DNA of 29,022 nucleotides, from contig JAYREN010000016.1 in the NCBI GenBank assembly GCA_041908845.1, positions 1-29,022 of the forward strand, in the 5' to 3' direction. The translations under genes were made by a program, and so were the position numbers. Below, piece after piece: positions 17,152 to 24,871 of the stretch. The DNA is from JAYREN01 sp041908845 (GTDB lineage Bacteria; Acidobacteriota; Holophagae; Holophagales; Holophagaceae). Within the stretch, counting starts at the first letter, position 1; every line of letters begins with the position of its first letter. The notes under the pieces are model-generated. The model searched no databases and was not told where the DNA came from. It saw nothing but the letters and a program-made list of their open reading frames with translations.

Positions 17152-18279
17152 GTGCTGGCGATGTGGGTTCCCGAACTGCCCTTCCAATTGGCCTGCAGGC
17201 GGGAGGGCGGGCTGGAGGGGCGGCCTCTGGCCTTCCTGAATCCCGAACAGCCCCGCACGCCCACCCTCTGGTTCGTGAACCGGCTGGCGAAGGCCGAGGG
17301 CCTGAAGGCTGGGGACCCCATGGACCAGGCCCTGCGGCGCCTGCCGGGCCTGCGGGTGCTGGACCCCGCGCCCCAGACCTGGTGGGAGGCCCACGCCAGC
17401 ATGGCGGATTTCCTGGTGCGCTGGACGCCCCAGGGGCAGTTGGGCCGCATGGGGGAGGCCCTGGTGGAACTGCACGGCACCGAGGGGCTCTACGGCCCCG
17501 CCCGGGATGCGGCATGGCGCATCCGCCGGGAACTCCAGGGGGTCCACGGGTGGCTGAGCCATGGCGGACTCTCGGAAAGCGCCACGGCGGCCCAGCTAGC
17601 TGCCCACCAGGAACACGAGCTGGAGCTGGTACCCCAGGGGGCCGAGGCAGGCTTCCTGGCGCCCCAACCCCTGAAGAGCCTCACGGACCTGGCTCCCCGT
17701 CTCCAGACCCGCTTTCGCCGCCTGGGCCTGCTCTCCTTCGGGGATGCCCAACCCTTGCCCCTCACGACCTGGCAGGAACTGGTCCCGGCCCCCCTGGCGC
17801 CCAAGCTCCGCGCCCAGGCCCGAGGCGAGGACCACGTCAAGCTGCCCCTCCTCACCGAGCGCCCCGGAAGCTCCCGCCACAGCTGGCGCCTAGAGCCCCC
17901 GCGCCTGCCCGAAGAAGTCGAGCTGGCGGCCTGGACCCTGAACCGCCTCTGGTCCGATCCCCGCAGCCCCCGCAGCCTCTCCCTGCGCTGGTGGGACGTG
18001 GACGGCGAGCCCCATTTCTGGAAGGCTCCAGAAACGGCCTTGGTCGCGCCCCCCCTGGATGTGGCCCGCACCCTGGAAGCCGCCTTCCGCAAGGACGCCA
18101 CCCGCCGCATCCTGGTGCGCCAGATGGAACTGCGCATCGCCTGGGGCCTGGGCCGCCCCCGCAGCCTCTTCCTGGAACCCCGGATCACCAAGCTGGACCG
18201 CCTCGAGCCCGCCCTGGCGAGCCTGCGCAAACGCTATCCCGAGAGCCCCGTGCTCCCAGGGTGGGTGGCAGCGGTATGA
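17152..18279 (+). CDS. ImuB-like Y-family polymerase-related protein
   Basis: Resembles ImuB, the catalytically inactive Y-family relative that links DnaE2 to the sliding clamp in SOS mutagenesis. The 375 aa protein begins LAMWVPELPFQLACRR, like the ImuB opening, and has LVELHGTEGLYGP at about 104-116, matching the strand and loop around the palm. The acidic metal-binding residues of active Y-family polymerases are not evident: the first motif reads MWVPEL instead of a D-x-D type. It is shorter than usual ImuB (about 450-520 aa), mainly at the C-terminus. The start GTG 17152 has AGAGGTG upstream; ATG 17161 is an alternative. A dnaE2-like gene follows after a repeat element; no imuA precedes it. 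Confidence 0.68.
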   Translation: MLAMWVPELPFQLACRREGGLEGRPLAFLNPEQPRTPTLWFVNRLAKAEGLKAGDPMDQALRRLPGLRVLDPAPQTWWEAHASMADFLVRWTPQGQLGRMGEALVELHGTEGLYGPARDAAWRIRRELQGVHGWLSHGGLSESATAAQLAAHQEHELELVPQGAEAGFLAPQPLKSLTDLAPRLQTRFRRLGLLSFGDAQPLPLTTWQELVPAPLAPKLRAQARGEDHVKLPLLTERPGSSRHSWRLEPPRLPEEVELAAWTLNRLWSDPRSPRSLSLRWWDVDGEPHFWKAPETALVAPPLDVARTLEAAFRKDATRRILVRQMELRIAWGLGRPRSLFLEPRITKLDRLEPALASLRKRYPESPVLPGWVAAV

Positions 18280-18293
18280 GCCGAAAGAAGATG

Positions 18294-18683
18294 CACCACG
18301 GAGACACAGAGCACACGAAGAGAAGCATTACAGGCAGGGGCGAATTCAAACCAACATCGGTCTGACTCAGCCACAAAGGGAAAAGCCTTTTGAAACCACG
18401 AATGAACGCGAATGGGCGCGAATGCCCCAATCCAGGCCCGCCTGGGCCTGCGGCCCCCAGTCGCGCGTGCGCGGCTGGCCTTTCAATCGGCGAATCGCCC
18501 GGCCTTCGATGGCTGGGCAAGACGCCGATTGAAAGGAGGCGGGACGGCGGTTGTAGGCCATTCGCGCGCCCGCAAGGGCGTATTCGCGAAATTCGCGGTT
18601 CAGTCTTTTTGGCGGAGTTTGGCCGATAACCAGGCGCTGTTTTTCTTGTGTTTTTTCTCCGTGTTCTCCTGTTCTCCGTGGTG
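18294..18683. repeat. Nested inverted-repeat element between imuB-like and dnaE2-like genes
   Basis: Outer arms CACCACGGAGA (18294-18304) and TCTCCGTGGTG (18673-18683) are perfect. Beside them lie related tracts, ACACAGAGCACACGAAG on the left and CTTGTG...CTCCGTGTTCTC on the right. A middle pair is formed by CCACGAATGAACGCGAATG (18396-18414) and the ATTCGCG-rich tract around 18560-18600. The inner pair GCCTTTCAATCGGCG/CGCCGATTGAAAGG has 14 perfect bases (18479-18492 and 18523-18536). Three nested levels share one centre. The whole 439-base gap is otherwise non-coding. It looks like a foldback element or remnant; no transposase is present. Confidence 0.6.
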
Positions 18684-18718
18684 AATATTTTGTTTTTTAG
18701 CCTTTGACGAACCCTTAA

Positions 18719-21601
18719 ATGTTCACCCTCGGCATCTCTGATTTTTCCCTTGGCGAGGGCATCTACCCTGCCGAGGTGCTGCTGCGCCTGGCCCGCACCC
18801 TGGGCTACCGGGATCTCGTGCTCTGGGATCGCAGCCTCGCTGGTTACCCGAAACTGCGGGAGAAACTGGAATGGCCTCGCAAGGCTCGAGAATTGGCTGG
18901 AGAACCGCCGGACCCCACGGACGACTTCCGCATCCACCTCGGTTGCCGCTTTGCCTGGCACGGCCACGACTACGGCGCCCTGCCCTTCACGGATGGGGGC
19001 TACGCCGCCCTGAACAAACTGCTCACGGACCAGGCCCACGGCCGGGGCGATGGCGAGCCGCCCCGGGACTGCGTACTGCTGGCCGAGAGCCCGGCGGGTC
19101 AGGAGCTTCTGCTGAGGGAAGGCCTCCAGGCGACCCTCCTGGCCCATCCGCGCCAGGCCCAGGAGAGCCGCCGCGCCCTGGAGCGGGGCCTTCCCGTGGC
19201 GGCCCCCCAGGTGCTGCGCTTCCGTACGGCCGCAGGGCTGGAGCTGCACCGCCTCAAAGGCGCCATCCACACCCAGAGCACCGTGGCCCGCGCCGAGCCC
19301 ATGTGGGATGGCCGGGATGGGGCCGTATCCAGGTCGGCCTGGGAAGGCCGCTTCCCCGCAGGCGAACCGGCAGTGGCGCGCGAGACCGCCGCCATCCTGG
19401 AGCGGGTCGCCGCCTGGTCGCTCCACTGGGGGAAATGGGTGGAGACGGGCCCCTTGGGGCTTGAGGGTCAGGATCTGGATGCCATCCTCCGGGAGCGGGT
19501 GTGGGCGGGCATCCGAAAGCGCTTCAGCACACTCACCGGCGAACTGGAGAGCCGGATGGAGAAGGAACTGGACTTCATCCGCGAGAAGCACTTCGCGGGG
19601 TATTTCCTGCTGGTGCAGGACCTCGTGCGCCCCGGCGGTTCCAGGCGCACCTGCGGGCGCGGCAGCGGGGCGGCCTCCCTGGTGAGCTATGCGCTGGAAC
19701 TCAGCAATGTGGACCCCGTGGCCACGAACCTGATGTTCGAGCGTTTCCTCACCAAGGAGCGCACCGATCCGCCGGACATGGATATCGACTTCGCCTGGGA
19801 CGAGCGCAACGAGGTCATCCAGAGAGCCTTCGAGCGCTACGGACGGGACCGGGTGGCCATGGTCTCCAACCATGTCTACTACAAGCCCCGGGCCGCCCTG
19901 CGGGCCGTGGCCATGGCCTTCGGGCGGCCGGAAACCGAGCTGAAGCAACTGGCCCGCTACGTGCGCCACTGGGACGGCGGCCTGGAACGCGCGGCCCAGA
20001 ATCCCGCCTGGGACGAGGTGCTGCGCTGGTCCACGGCCCTCACGGGCCACTTCTGCCAGTTCTCCGTGCATCCCGGCGGCACGGTCATCGCGCCGGGGCC
20101 GCTCTGGCAGCACGCCGCCTTCCAGCCCGCCCCCGCCAAGGAGGGCGTCTCCATCACCCAGTGGGACAAGGATGGCGTGGAGAACTACGGTCTGGTGAAG
20201 ATCGATCTGCTGGGCAACCGCAGCCTCGCGGTGATCCGGGATGCCTACGAGGTGCTGGGGGACCGCGTGGCCAAGGAGCCCGGCACCCATGCCCGCCAGG
20301 ATCTTCCCACCCAGCAACTCCTGGCCGCGGGCGACAGCATCGGCGTCTTCTACGTGGAGAGCCCCGCCACGCGCCAGCTCCAGCAGCGCGTCCACAAGGG
20401 CGATTTCGAAACCCTGGTGATCCACTCCAGCCTCATCCGCCCGGCGGCCTCCCGCTGGATCGATCGCTACGTGAAGCGTGTTCGGAAGGAGGAGGCCTTC
20501 CAGCCTTCCGATCCCGTCTTCGCACGACTGCTCTCCGAGAGCTTCGGCGTGCTGGTGTACCAGGAGGATGTCATCACGGTCTGCGTCGAACTGGCGGGCT
20601 GGAGCCACTTCGAGGCCGATCAGCTCCGCAAGCTCCTGGGCAAGAACGACTGCGAAACCAAACTGCCCATCTTCGAGGGGCGCTTCCGCCATGGCTGCAC
20701 CGCCAGGGGCGTCCGGCAGACCGTGGTGGACGAGGCCTGGGACATGATCCGCACCTTCCAGGGCTATTCCTTCTGCAAGCCCCACTCGGCCAGCTACGCC
20801 CAGGTGAGCTTCGAGAGCGCCTGGATCAAGACCCATCACCCGGCGGTATTCTTCGCCTCCGTCATCACCAACCAGGGCGGCTTCTACCCGGCCATCGCCT
20901 ACCTCGGCGATGCCCGTCGCCACCGCCTCGTGGTGCGTGGGCCCGATGCCAATGTCTCGCAGCGGCACTACACCGCCGAGGGAGAGCAGGGGCTGCGAGT
21001 GGGCCTCATGCAGGTGGGCGGCGTCCCCATCAAAGAAACCGAGAGCCTGGTGGCCGAGCGCGAACGGAACGGCCCCTTCGCGGATCTGGATGATCTGCTG
21101 GATCGCGTCAAGCTCAGCCTGCCTGCGGTCGAGGCCCTCTGCGCCGCAGGGGCCTTCGACCGCTGGGCCCCGGACGGCGACCGCACCCGCCTGCTGTGGA
21201 CGCGGCTCGGCGGCATTCCTCCTGGCGTGCGACCCCGCCCCACGGACCCCTTCGATCGGGCGGATCTGGAGATGGAAACCATGGGCATCACGCTGGAGAT
21301 CCACCCGGCGGCCCTCAAGCGGTACCGCCACGGGGGCGGCCCCCAGCGGGTGGTCGATGTCCAGAAACCCGGACGCTCTCTGCGGTTCTGGGCCCTGGTG
21401 GTGGCCGAGAAGGTTGTTCCCACGGAAAAGGGCGACCGCATGCAGTTCGTCACCCTGGAGGACGAGACGGGGCTGGCGGAAGCCGTCGCCTTCCCCCAGG
21501 CCTTCCGCAAGCGCGGTCGTCCCTACCAGGTGGGCGAGATTCTCCCCCTGCAAGGGCGGAGCGTCAGGCAGGACGACTTGCCCATTCTCGAACTGGCCTG
21601 A
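18719..21601 (+). CDS. dnaE2: Error-prone DNA polymerase III alpha subunit, DnaE2/ImuC-like
   Basis: C-family DNA polymerase of 960 aa, likely used for translesion synthesis. Order of domains: a degenerate PHP domain (1 to about 230), the palm with catalytic PDMDIDF near 353-359, the third acidic motif in VKIDLLGNRSL near 492, the fingers with YQEDVITVCVELAGWS, a helix-hairpin-helix region (GGVPIKETESLVAER) and a C-terminal OB fold. In the PHP domain the metal-binding HxH is replaced by LGISDFS and the next His by LWDRSLAGY, so metal-dependent proofreading is unlikely. It is shorter than DnaE1, as DnaE2 tends to be. The start ATG has no clear ribosome site, but the N-terminus aligns with the family. 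The very long frame opposite it is a shadow. Confidence 0.9.
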   Translation: MFTLGISDFSLGEGIYPAEVLLRLARTLGYRDLVLWDRSLAGYPKLREKLEWPRKARELAGEPPDPTDDFRIHLGCRFAWHGHDYGALPFTDGGYAALNKLLTDQAHGRGDGEPPRDCVLLAESPAGQELLLREGLQATLLAHPRQAQESRRALERGLPVAAPQVLRFRTAAGLELHRLKGAIHTQSTVARAEPMWDGRDGAVSRSAWEGRFPAGEPAVARETAAILERVAAWSLHWGKWVETGPLGLEGQDLDAILRERVWAGIRKRFSTLTGELESRMEKELDFIREKHFAGYFLLVQDLVRPGGSRRTCGRGSGAASLVSYALELSNVDPVATNLMFERFLTKERTDPPDMDIDFAWDERNEVIQRAFERYGRDRVAMVSNHVYYKPRAALRAVAMAFGRPETELKQLARYVRHWDGGLERAAQNPAWDEVLRWSTALTGHFCQFSVHPGGTVIAPGPLWQHAAFQPAPAKEGVSITQWDKDGVENYGLVKIDLLGNRSLAVIRDAYEVLGDRVAKEPGTHARQDLPTQQLLAAGDSIGVFYVESPATRQLQQRVHKGDFETLVIHSSLIRPAASRWIDRYVKRVRKEEAFQPSDPVFARLLSESFGVLVYQEDVITVCVELAGWSHFEADQLRKLLGKNDCETKLPIFEGRFRHGCTARGVRQTVVDEAWDMIRTFQGYSFCKPHSASYAQVSFESAWIKTHHPAVFFASVITNQGGFYPAIAYLGDARRHRLVVRGPDANVSQRHYTAEGEQGLRVGLMQVGGVPIKETESLVAERERNGPFADLDDLLDRVKLSLPAVEALCAAGAFDRWAPDGDRTRLLWTRLGGIPPGVRPRPTDPFDRADLEMETMGITLEIHPAALKRYRHGGGPQRVVDVQKPGRSLRFWALVVAEKVVPTEKGDRMQFVTLEDETGLAEAVAFPQAFRKRGRPYQVGEILPLQGRSVRQDDLPILELA

Positions 21602-21688
21602 ACGGCACCCACCCTACCCCCTTTTGCCGATTGTCCCCGCGCCGCAAAGGCCCGATCTTGTGTCGGGTTCTCTCACGCAGGAGGTCTC

Positions 21689-22144
21689 ATGGCGACGGGG
21701 AATTTGAAAACCTACCTGAACAACCAGGGGGTGGAGTTCACCACCATCAATCACCCCACGGCTTATACAGCCATGGAGGTGGCCCAGTCGGCCCGAATCA
21801 GGGGCAAGGACATGGCCAAATCCGTGGTCATCAGGGTCGATGGAAGGCTGGCCATGGCCGTGCTGCCGGCCACCCAGCGGGTACACGTCCGGCGTCTGCG
21901 GAAGGCCACCGGCGCCACCCGGGTGGAAATTGCCCGTGAGCATGATTTTGAAGGGGATTTCCCGGACTGCGAGCTGGGCGCCATGCCCCCCTTCGGAAAC
22001 CTCTACGGCATGGAAGTCTACGTCGACCCCCACCTGGCGGAGGATGACGAGATCGCCTTCAACGCGGGCTCCCACACGGAACTGGTGAAGGTCCACTACC
22101 GCGATTTCGAAAGGTTGGCCAACCCGAAGTCCCTTCCGATGTAG
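21689..22144 (+). CDS. YbaK/EbsC-family aminoacyl-tRNA deacylase
   Basis: Trans-editing enzyme family that hydrolyses mischarged tRNA such as Cys-tRNA(Pro) or Ala-tRNA(Pro). The 151 aa single-domain protein shows HPTAYTAMEVA, the conserved Lys in AKSVVI, CELGAMPPFGNLYGM and FNAGSHTELV, all typical of the YbaK fold. GGAGG lies six bases before the ATG. Substrate preference within the family (YbaK, ProX or free-standing INS type) cannot be assigned by eye. It stands alone after dnaE2 and is convergent with the nitroreductase genes. Confidence 0.88.
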   Translation: MATGNLKTYLNNQGVEFTTINHPTAYTAMEVAQSARIRGKDMAKSVVIRVDGRLAMAVLPATQRVHVRRLRKATGATRVEIAREHDFEGDFPDCELGAMPPFGNLYGMEVYVDPHLAEDDEIAFNAGSHTELVKVHYRDFERLANPKSLPM

Positions 22145-22160
22145 GGGACGAGGTCGCGCC

Positions 22161-22781
22161 TCAGTCGTGCAAGCCAGCGTCGGGCCGCCGGAGGCCTTCC
22201 AGCTTCCGGCGCTTGGCTTCTTCTTCCTCGGCCTGGGAGGCAAATTCCTGCCTCCCGAGGGGCCAGGCGTCGTACCAGCGCTCCGAGCGGATCCACTCGG
22301 GCCGATAGCGGTCCGGCTGCTCGGGGCGCTCCAAAGGGTAACCGACGGGGACCAGGGCGAAGGGTTCCACATCCTCGGGCAGATGCACCACCTTCGACAG
22401 AATGGCCATACGGTCCCGCCGGGGGTAGAGCCCCACCCAGAGGGAGCCGAGGCCCTGCATGTGGGCAGCGAGCATTAGGTTTTCGGTGGCCGCCGCGCAA
22501 TCCACGGCCCAGAAATCGGGATGGGGCAGATCCCGGGTTGCGGCGCAGACCAGGATGGCCAGAGGGCAAGAGTCCACGGCGGAAGCGTAGGGGTGATCCT
22601 CGGAGATCCCCCGCAGGGCCGCCCGGTCCTGGATCAGCACGAAGCGCCAGGGCTGCTGGTTGCCCGCCGAAGGCGCATGCATGGCAGCCTCAACAACGGA
22701 TCGAATGATCTCGGGCTCTACAGGCTCTGGGCGAAACAGCCGGATACTCCTGCGGGTCAGGAGTGCTTTCATTCCATCCAT
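22161..22781 (-). CDS. Nitroreductase-family FMN protein, copy 1
   Basis: Predicted FMN-dependent NAD(P)H oxidoreductase, 206 aa. The FMN-binding RRSIRLFRPEPV, then APSAGNQQPWRFVLI and LGSLWVGLYP, are standard family segments. The start MDGMKALLTRRS is supported by GGAGG upstream; the frame running up to 23312 is not coding. It aligns without gaps to the gene just upstream over about 175 residues, roughly two-thirds identical, and differs by a charged C-terminal tail (EEEEAKRRKLEG). The physiological substrate is unknown; HPDFW and the Cys-containing NADH-side loop are shared by both copies. Confidence 0.9.
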   Translation of the reverse strand: MDGMKALLTRRSIRLFRPEPVEPEIIRSVVEAAMHAPSAGNQQPWRFVLIQDRAALRGISEDHPYASAVDSCPLAILVCAATRDLPHPDFWAVDCAAATENLMLAAHMQGLGSLWVGLYPRRDRMAILSKVVHLPEDVEPFALVPVGYPLERPEQPDRYRPEWIRSERWYDAWPLGRQEFASQAEEEEAKRRKLEGLRRPDAGLHD

Positions 22782-22845
22782 GGGGCCTCCAGAAATCAGC
22801 AGGGAAGTTGCACGGGAATCGTAGCAGGTGGAACGCGAGGGCGGG

Positions 22846-23382
22846 TTATTCCCTCCCATGACTCCAGGGCTCGAACCAGTGTTCCGAGCGGATCCATTCC
22901 GCATGGTAGCGTTCTGGCTTTCCGGGTCTTTCCGCAGGGTACCCAAGGGGGACCAGGGCGAAGGGTTCCACCATCTCGGGAAGCTGGACCAGACGCCTCG
23001 CCAACTCCATACGATCTGGGCGGGGATGGAGCCCGATCCATACAGAGCCCAGTCCCAGTGCATGAGCCGTGAGCATGAGATTCTGGGTCGCAGCGGCGCA
23101 ATCATCGGCCCAGAAATCAGGATGAGGAAGTTCCCGGGTGGCGCCGCAGACCAGGATCGCGAGCGGAGCCTGCTCCAGCACGCCCGCGTAGGGGTGCTCC
23201 TGGGCGATGGCCTGGAGCGTCGGGCGATCCTGAAGCACCACGAAACGCCAGGGTTGCTGGTTGCCCGCGGAGGCCGCATGCATGGCCCCTTCGAGAACGG
23301 TGCGGATGGCATCAGGATCCACGGGCTCTGGGCGAAAGGCCCGGATGCTCCGGCGGGTGAAGATGGCGTTCAAGGCATCCAT
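22846..23382 (-). CDS. Nitroreductase-family FMN protein, copy 2
   Basis: Paralogue of the following gene, 178 aa, without the charged tail. It carries TRRSIRAFRPEPV, AASAGNQQPWRFVVL and LGSVWIGLHP. The ATG at 23382 has GGAGGAA directly upstream; a TTG 12 bases before it is a poorer choice. The two copies are 64 bases apart in the same direction and are probably co-transcribed from the divergent region shared with the epimerase gene. The high similarity and gap-free alignment point to tandem duplication. Confidence 0.9.
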   Translation of the reverse strand: MDALNAIFTRRSIRAFRPEPVDPDAIRTVLEGAMHAASAGNQQPWRFVVLQDRPTLQAIAQEHPYAGVLEQAPLAILVCGATRELPHPDFWADDCAAATQNLMLTAHALGLGSVWIGLHPRPDRMELARRLVQLPEMVEPFALVPLGYPAERPGKPERYHAEWIRSEHWFEPWSHGRE

Positions 23383-23499
23383 GAATTCCTCCAAAGGCTT
23401 TGTTCGAGGCTGGCGCCGTTTTGTGACAGGCTGGGCCGACGTCTGACAGGAACCTCAACCTCAGCATCCAACCTCTCGGGGGCTCGCATGGAAGGGCTC

Positions 23500-24399
23500 A
23501 TGAACGATCTGACGGGAAAACGCATCATCATCGCGGGCGGTACGGGGCTGGTGGGAACCCACCTCACCCAGGCCCTCCGCGAATCGGGCGCCGAGGTTCA
23601 GGTGCTGAGCCGGAAAGCCAACGGCCCGGGAACCTATGCCTGGGAGGCCCTGCCCGAGCTCCTGGAGGGCAGCCACGCCATCATCAACCTGGCGGGGGCA
23701 GGCATCGCCGATGAGCGGTGGAATCCCGCCCGCAAGGAAGTGCTGCGGCAGAGTCGACTCGTACCCACCGAGCGCATCCTGAAGGCCCTCGCGTCCTGCA
23801 CTGCATGCCCCAGCGTGCTCGTGAACGCCAGCGCCGTGGGCATCTACGGCTATCAGCGTGCGGAGCTCCTGGACGAAAGCCAGCCACCGGGAGAGGGCTT
23901 TCTGGCGGAGCTTTGTCGGGATTGGGAAGCCGCCGCTGATCGGGCCGGAGACCTGGGCTTGCGGGTCGTCAAGCTGCGCATCGGTGTAATACTGGCCCGA
24001 GACGGCGGCGCCCTGCCTCGGATCGCCCAGCCCGTCAGACTTTTCGCGGGCGCCATCCTAGGTTCGGGGCGTCAGGGCTTCAGCTGGATCCACATCGAGG
24101 ACCTGGTGCGCCTGATCCTGGAAGCCCTGAGGAATCCAGCCTTCGAAGGCGCCTTCAACGCCACCGCGCCCCTGCCCTGCACCCATGGGGCCTTCACGCG
24201 GCTGCTCGCCCAGCGGCTCCACCGGCCCATCTGGCCCGTGCCGACCCTTGTCACACGCGCCGCCTTGAAACTGCTGGTGGGAGAGATGGCGGAGCCCATG
24301 TTGCTGGGCGGCGTGTTCGCAAGCCCATGCAAGGCCCTGGAACGGGGCTTCACCTTCCGCTTTCCCAATGCCGAAAAGGCCCTGGAGGATCTGCTCTGA
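23500..24399 (+). CDS. TIGR01777 (YfcH-like) NAD(P)-dependent epimerase
   Basis: Extended SDR-fold protein of 299 aa, of unknown substrate. It has the Rossmann motif AGGTGLVGTHL at about 12-22, LAGAGIADERWNPARKEVL and SRLVPTERIL, all typical of the TIGR01777 group, plus the SDR Tyr region GIYGYQRAE. The ATG at 23500 has GGAAGG six bases upstream; ATG 23488, four codons earlier, is possible. Its stop overlaps the start of the SRPBCC gene as TGATG, so the two are translationally coupled. Confidence 0.9.
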   Translation: MNDLTGKRIIIAGGTGLVGTHLTQALRESGAEVQVLSRKANGPGTYAWEALPELLEGSHAIINLAGAGIADERWNPARKEVLRQSRLVPTERILKALASCTACPSVLVNASAVGIYGYQRAELLDESQPPGEGFLAELCRDWEAAADRAGDLGLRVVKLRIGVILARDGGALPRIAQPVRLFAGAILGSGRQGFSWIHIEDLVRLILEALRNPAFEGAFNATAPLPCTHGAFTRLLAQRLHRPIWPVPTLVTRAALKLLVGEMAEPMLLGGVFASPCKALERGFTFRFPNAEKALEDLL

Positions 24400-24869
24400 T
24401 GCGCGAAGAAATTTTTGTGGCTCACCAGGATGTGCCCGCACCTCGGCCCGAAGTCTTCGCCTTCTTCAGCGATCCCGCCAACCTCCAGCGCCTGACACCG
24501 CCCTGGCTGAGCTTCCGGATCATCACTCCCGAGCCTCTGCCCCGAGGCGAAGGCGCCCTCTTCGAATATCGCCTGCGGGTGCGCGGCCTATCCCTTCGCT
24601 GGCGCACCCTCATCGAGGAATGGCGCGAGAGCGAACGATTCGTGGACCGCCAGGTGCTCGGCCCCTACGCCCTGTGGCATCACACGCACATCTTCGAAGA
24701 ACTGCCGGGAGGCGGCACGCGCATCATTGACCGAGTCCGCTACCGCGCACCCTTCGGCATCCTGGGACGGCTGGTCACGGCCCTGGTGCTCCGGCGCGAT
24801 GTAGAGGGGATCTTCGCCTATCGGCAAACCGTGATCGCCGAACTGTTTAGGGCCCCGTCGGGGCAATAG
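24399..24869 (+). CDS. SRPBCC (START-like) family protein
   Basis: Small hydrophobic-ligand-binding fold, 156 aa, often annotated as a cell-division-inhibitor-like or polyketide-cyclase-like protein. It begins EEIFVAHQDVPAPRPEVFAF and continues FSDPANLQRLTPPWLSFRI, the classic opening for this group. It contains no transmembrane segment. Pairing or fusion of this family with TIGR01777 epimerases is common in bacteria, so they likely share a pathway; the ligand is unknown. The start overlaps the previous stop, with GGAGG 12 bases upstream. It ends two bases before the convergent miaB stop. Confidence 0.87.
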   Translation: MREEIFVAHQDVPAPRPEVFAFFSDPANLQRLTPPWLSFRIITPEPLPRGEGALFEYRLRVRGLSLRWRTLIEEWRESERFVDRQVLGPYALWHHTHIFEELPGGGTRIIDRVRYRAPFGILGRLVTALVLRRDVEGIFAYRQTVIAELFRAPSGQ

Positions 24870-24871
24870 CC

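Noticed and set aside
18185..21553. 1122-codon open frame on the minus strand
   Set aside because: It lies opposite dnaE2 and the repeat element, has no motif, and follows from GC-rich codon bias; the plus-strand protein has clear polymerase motifs.
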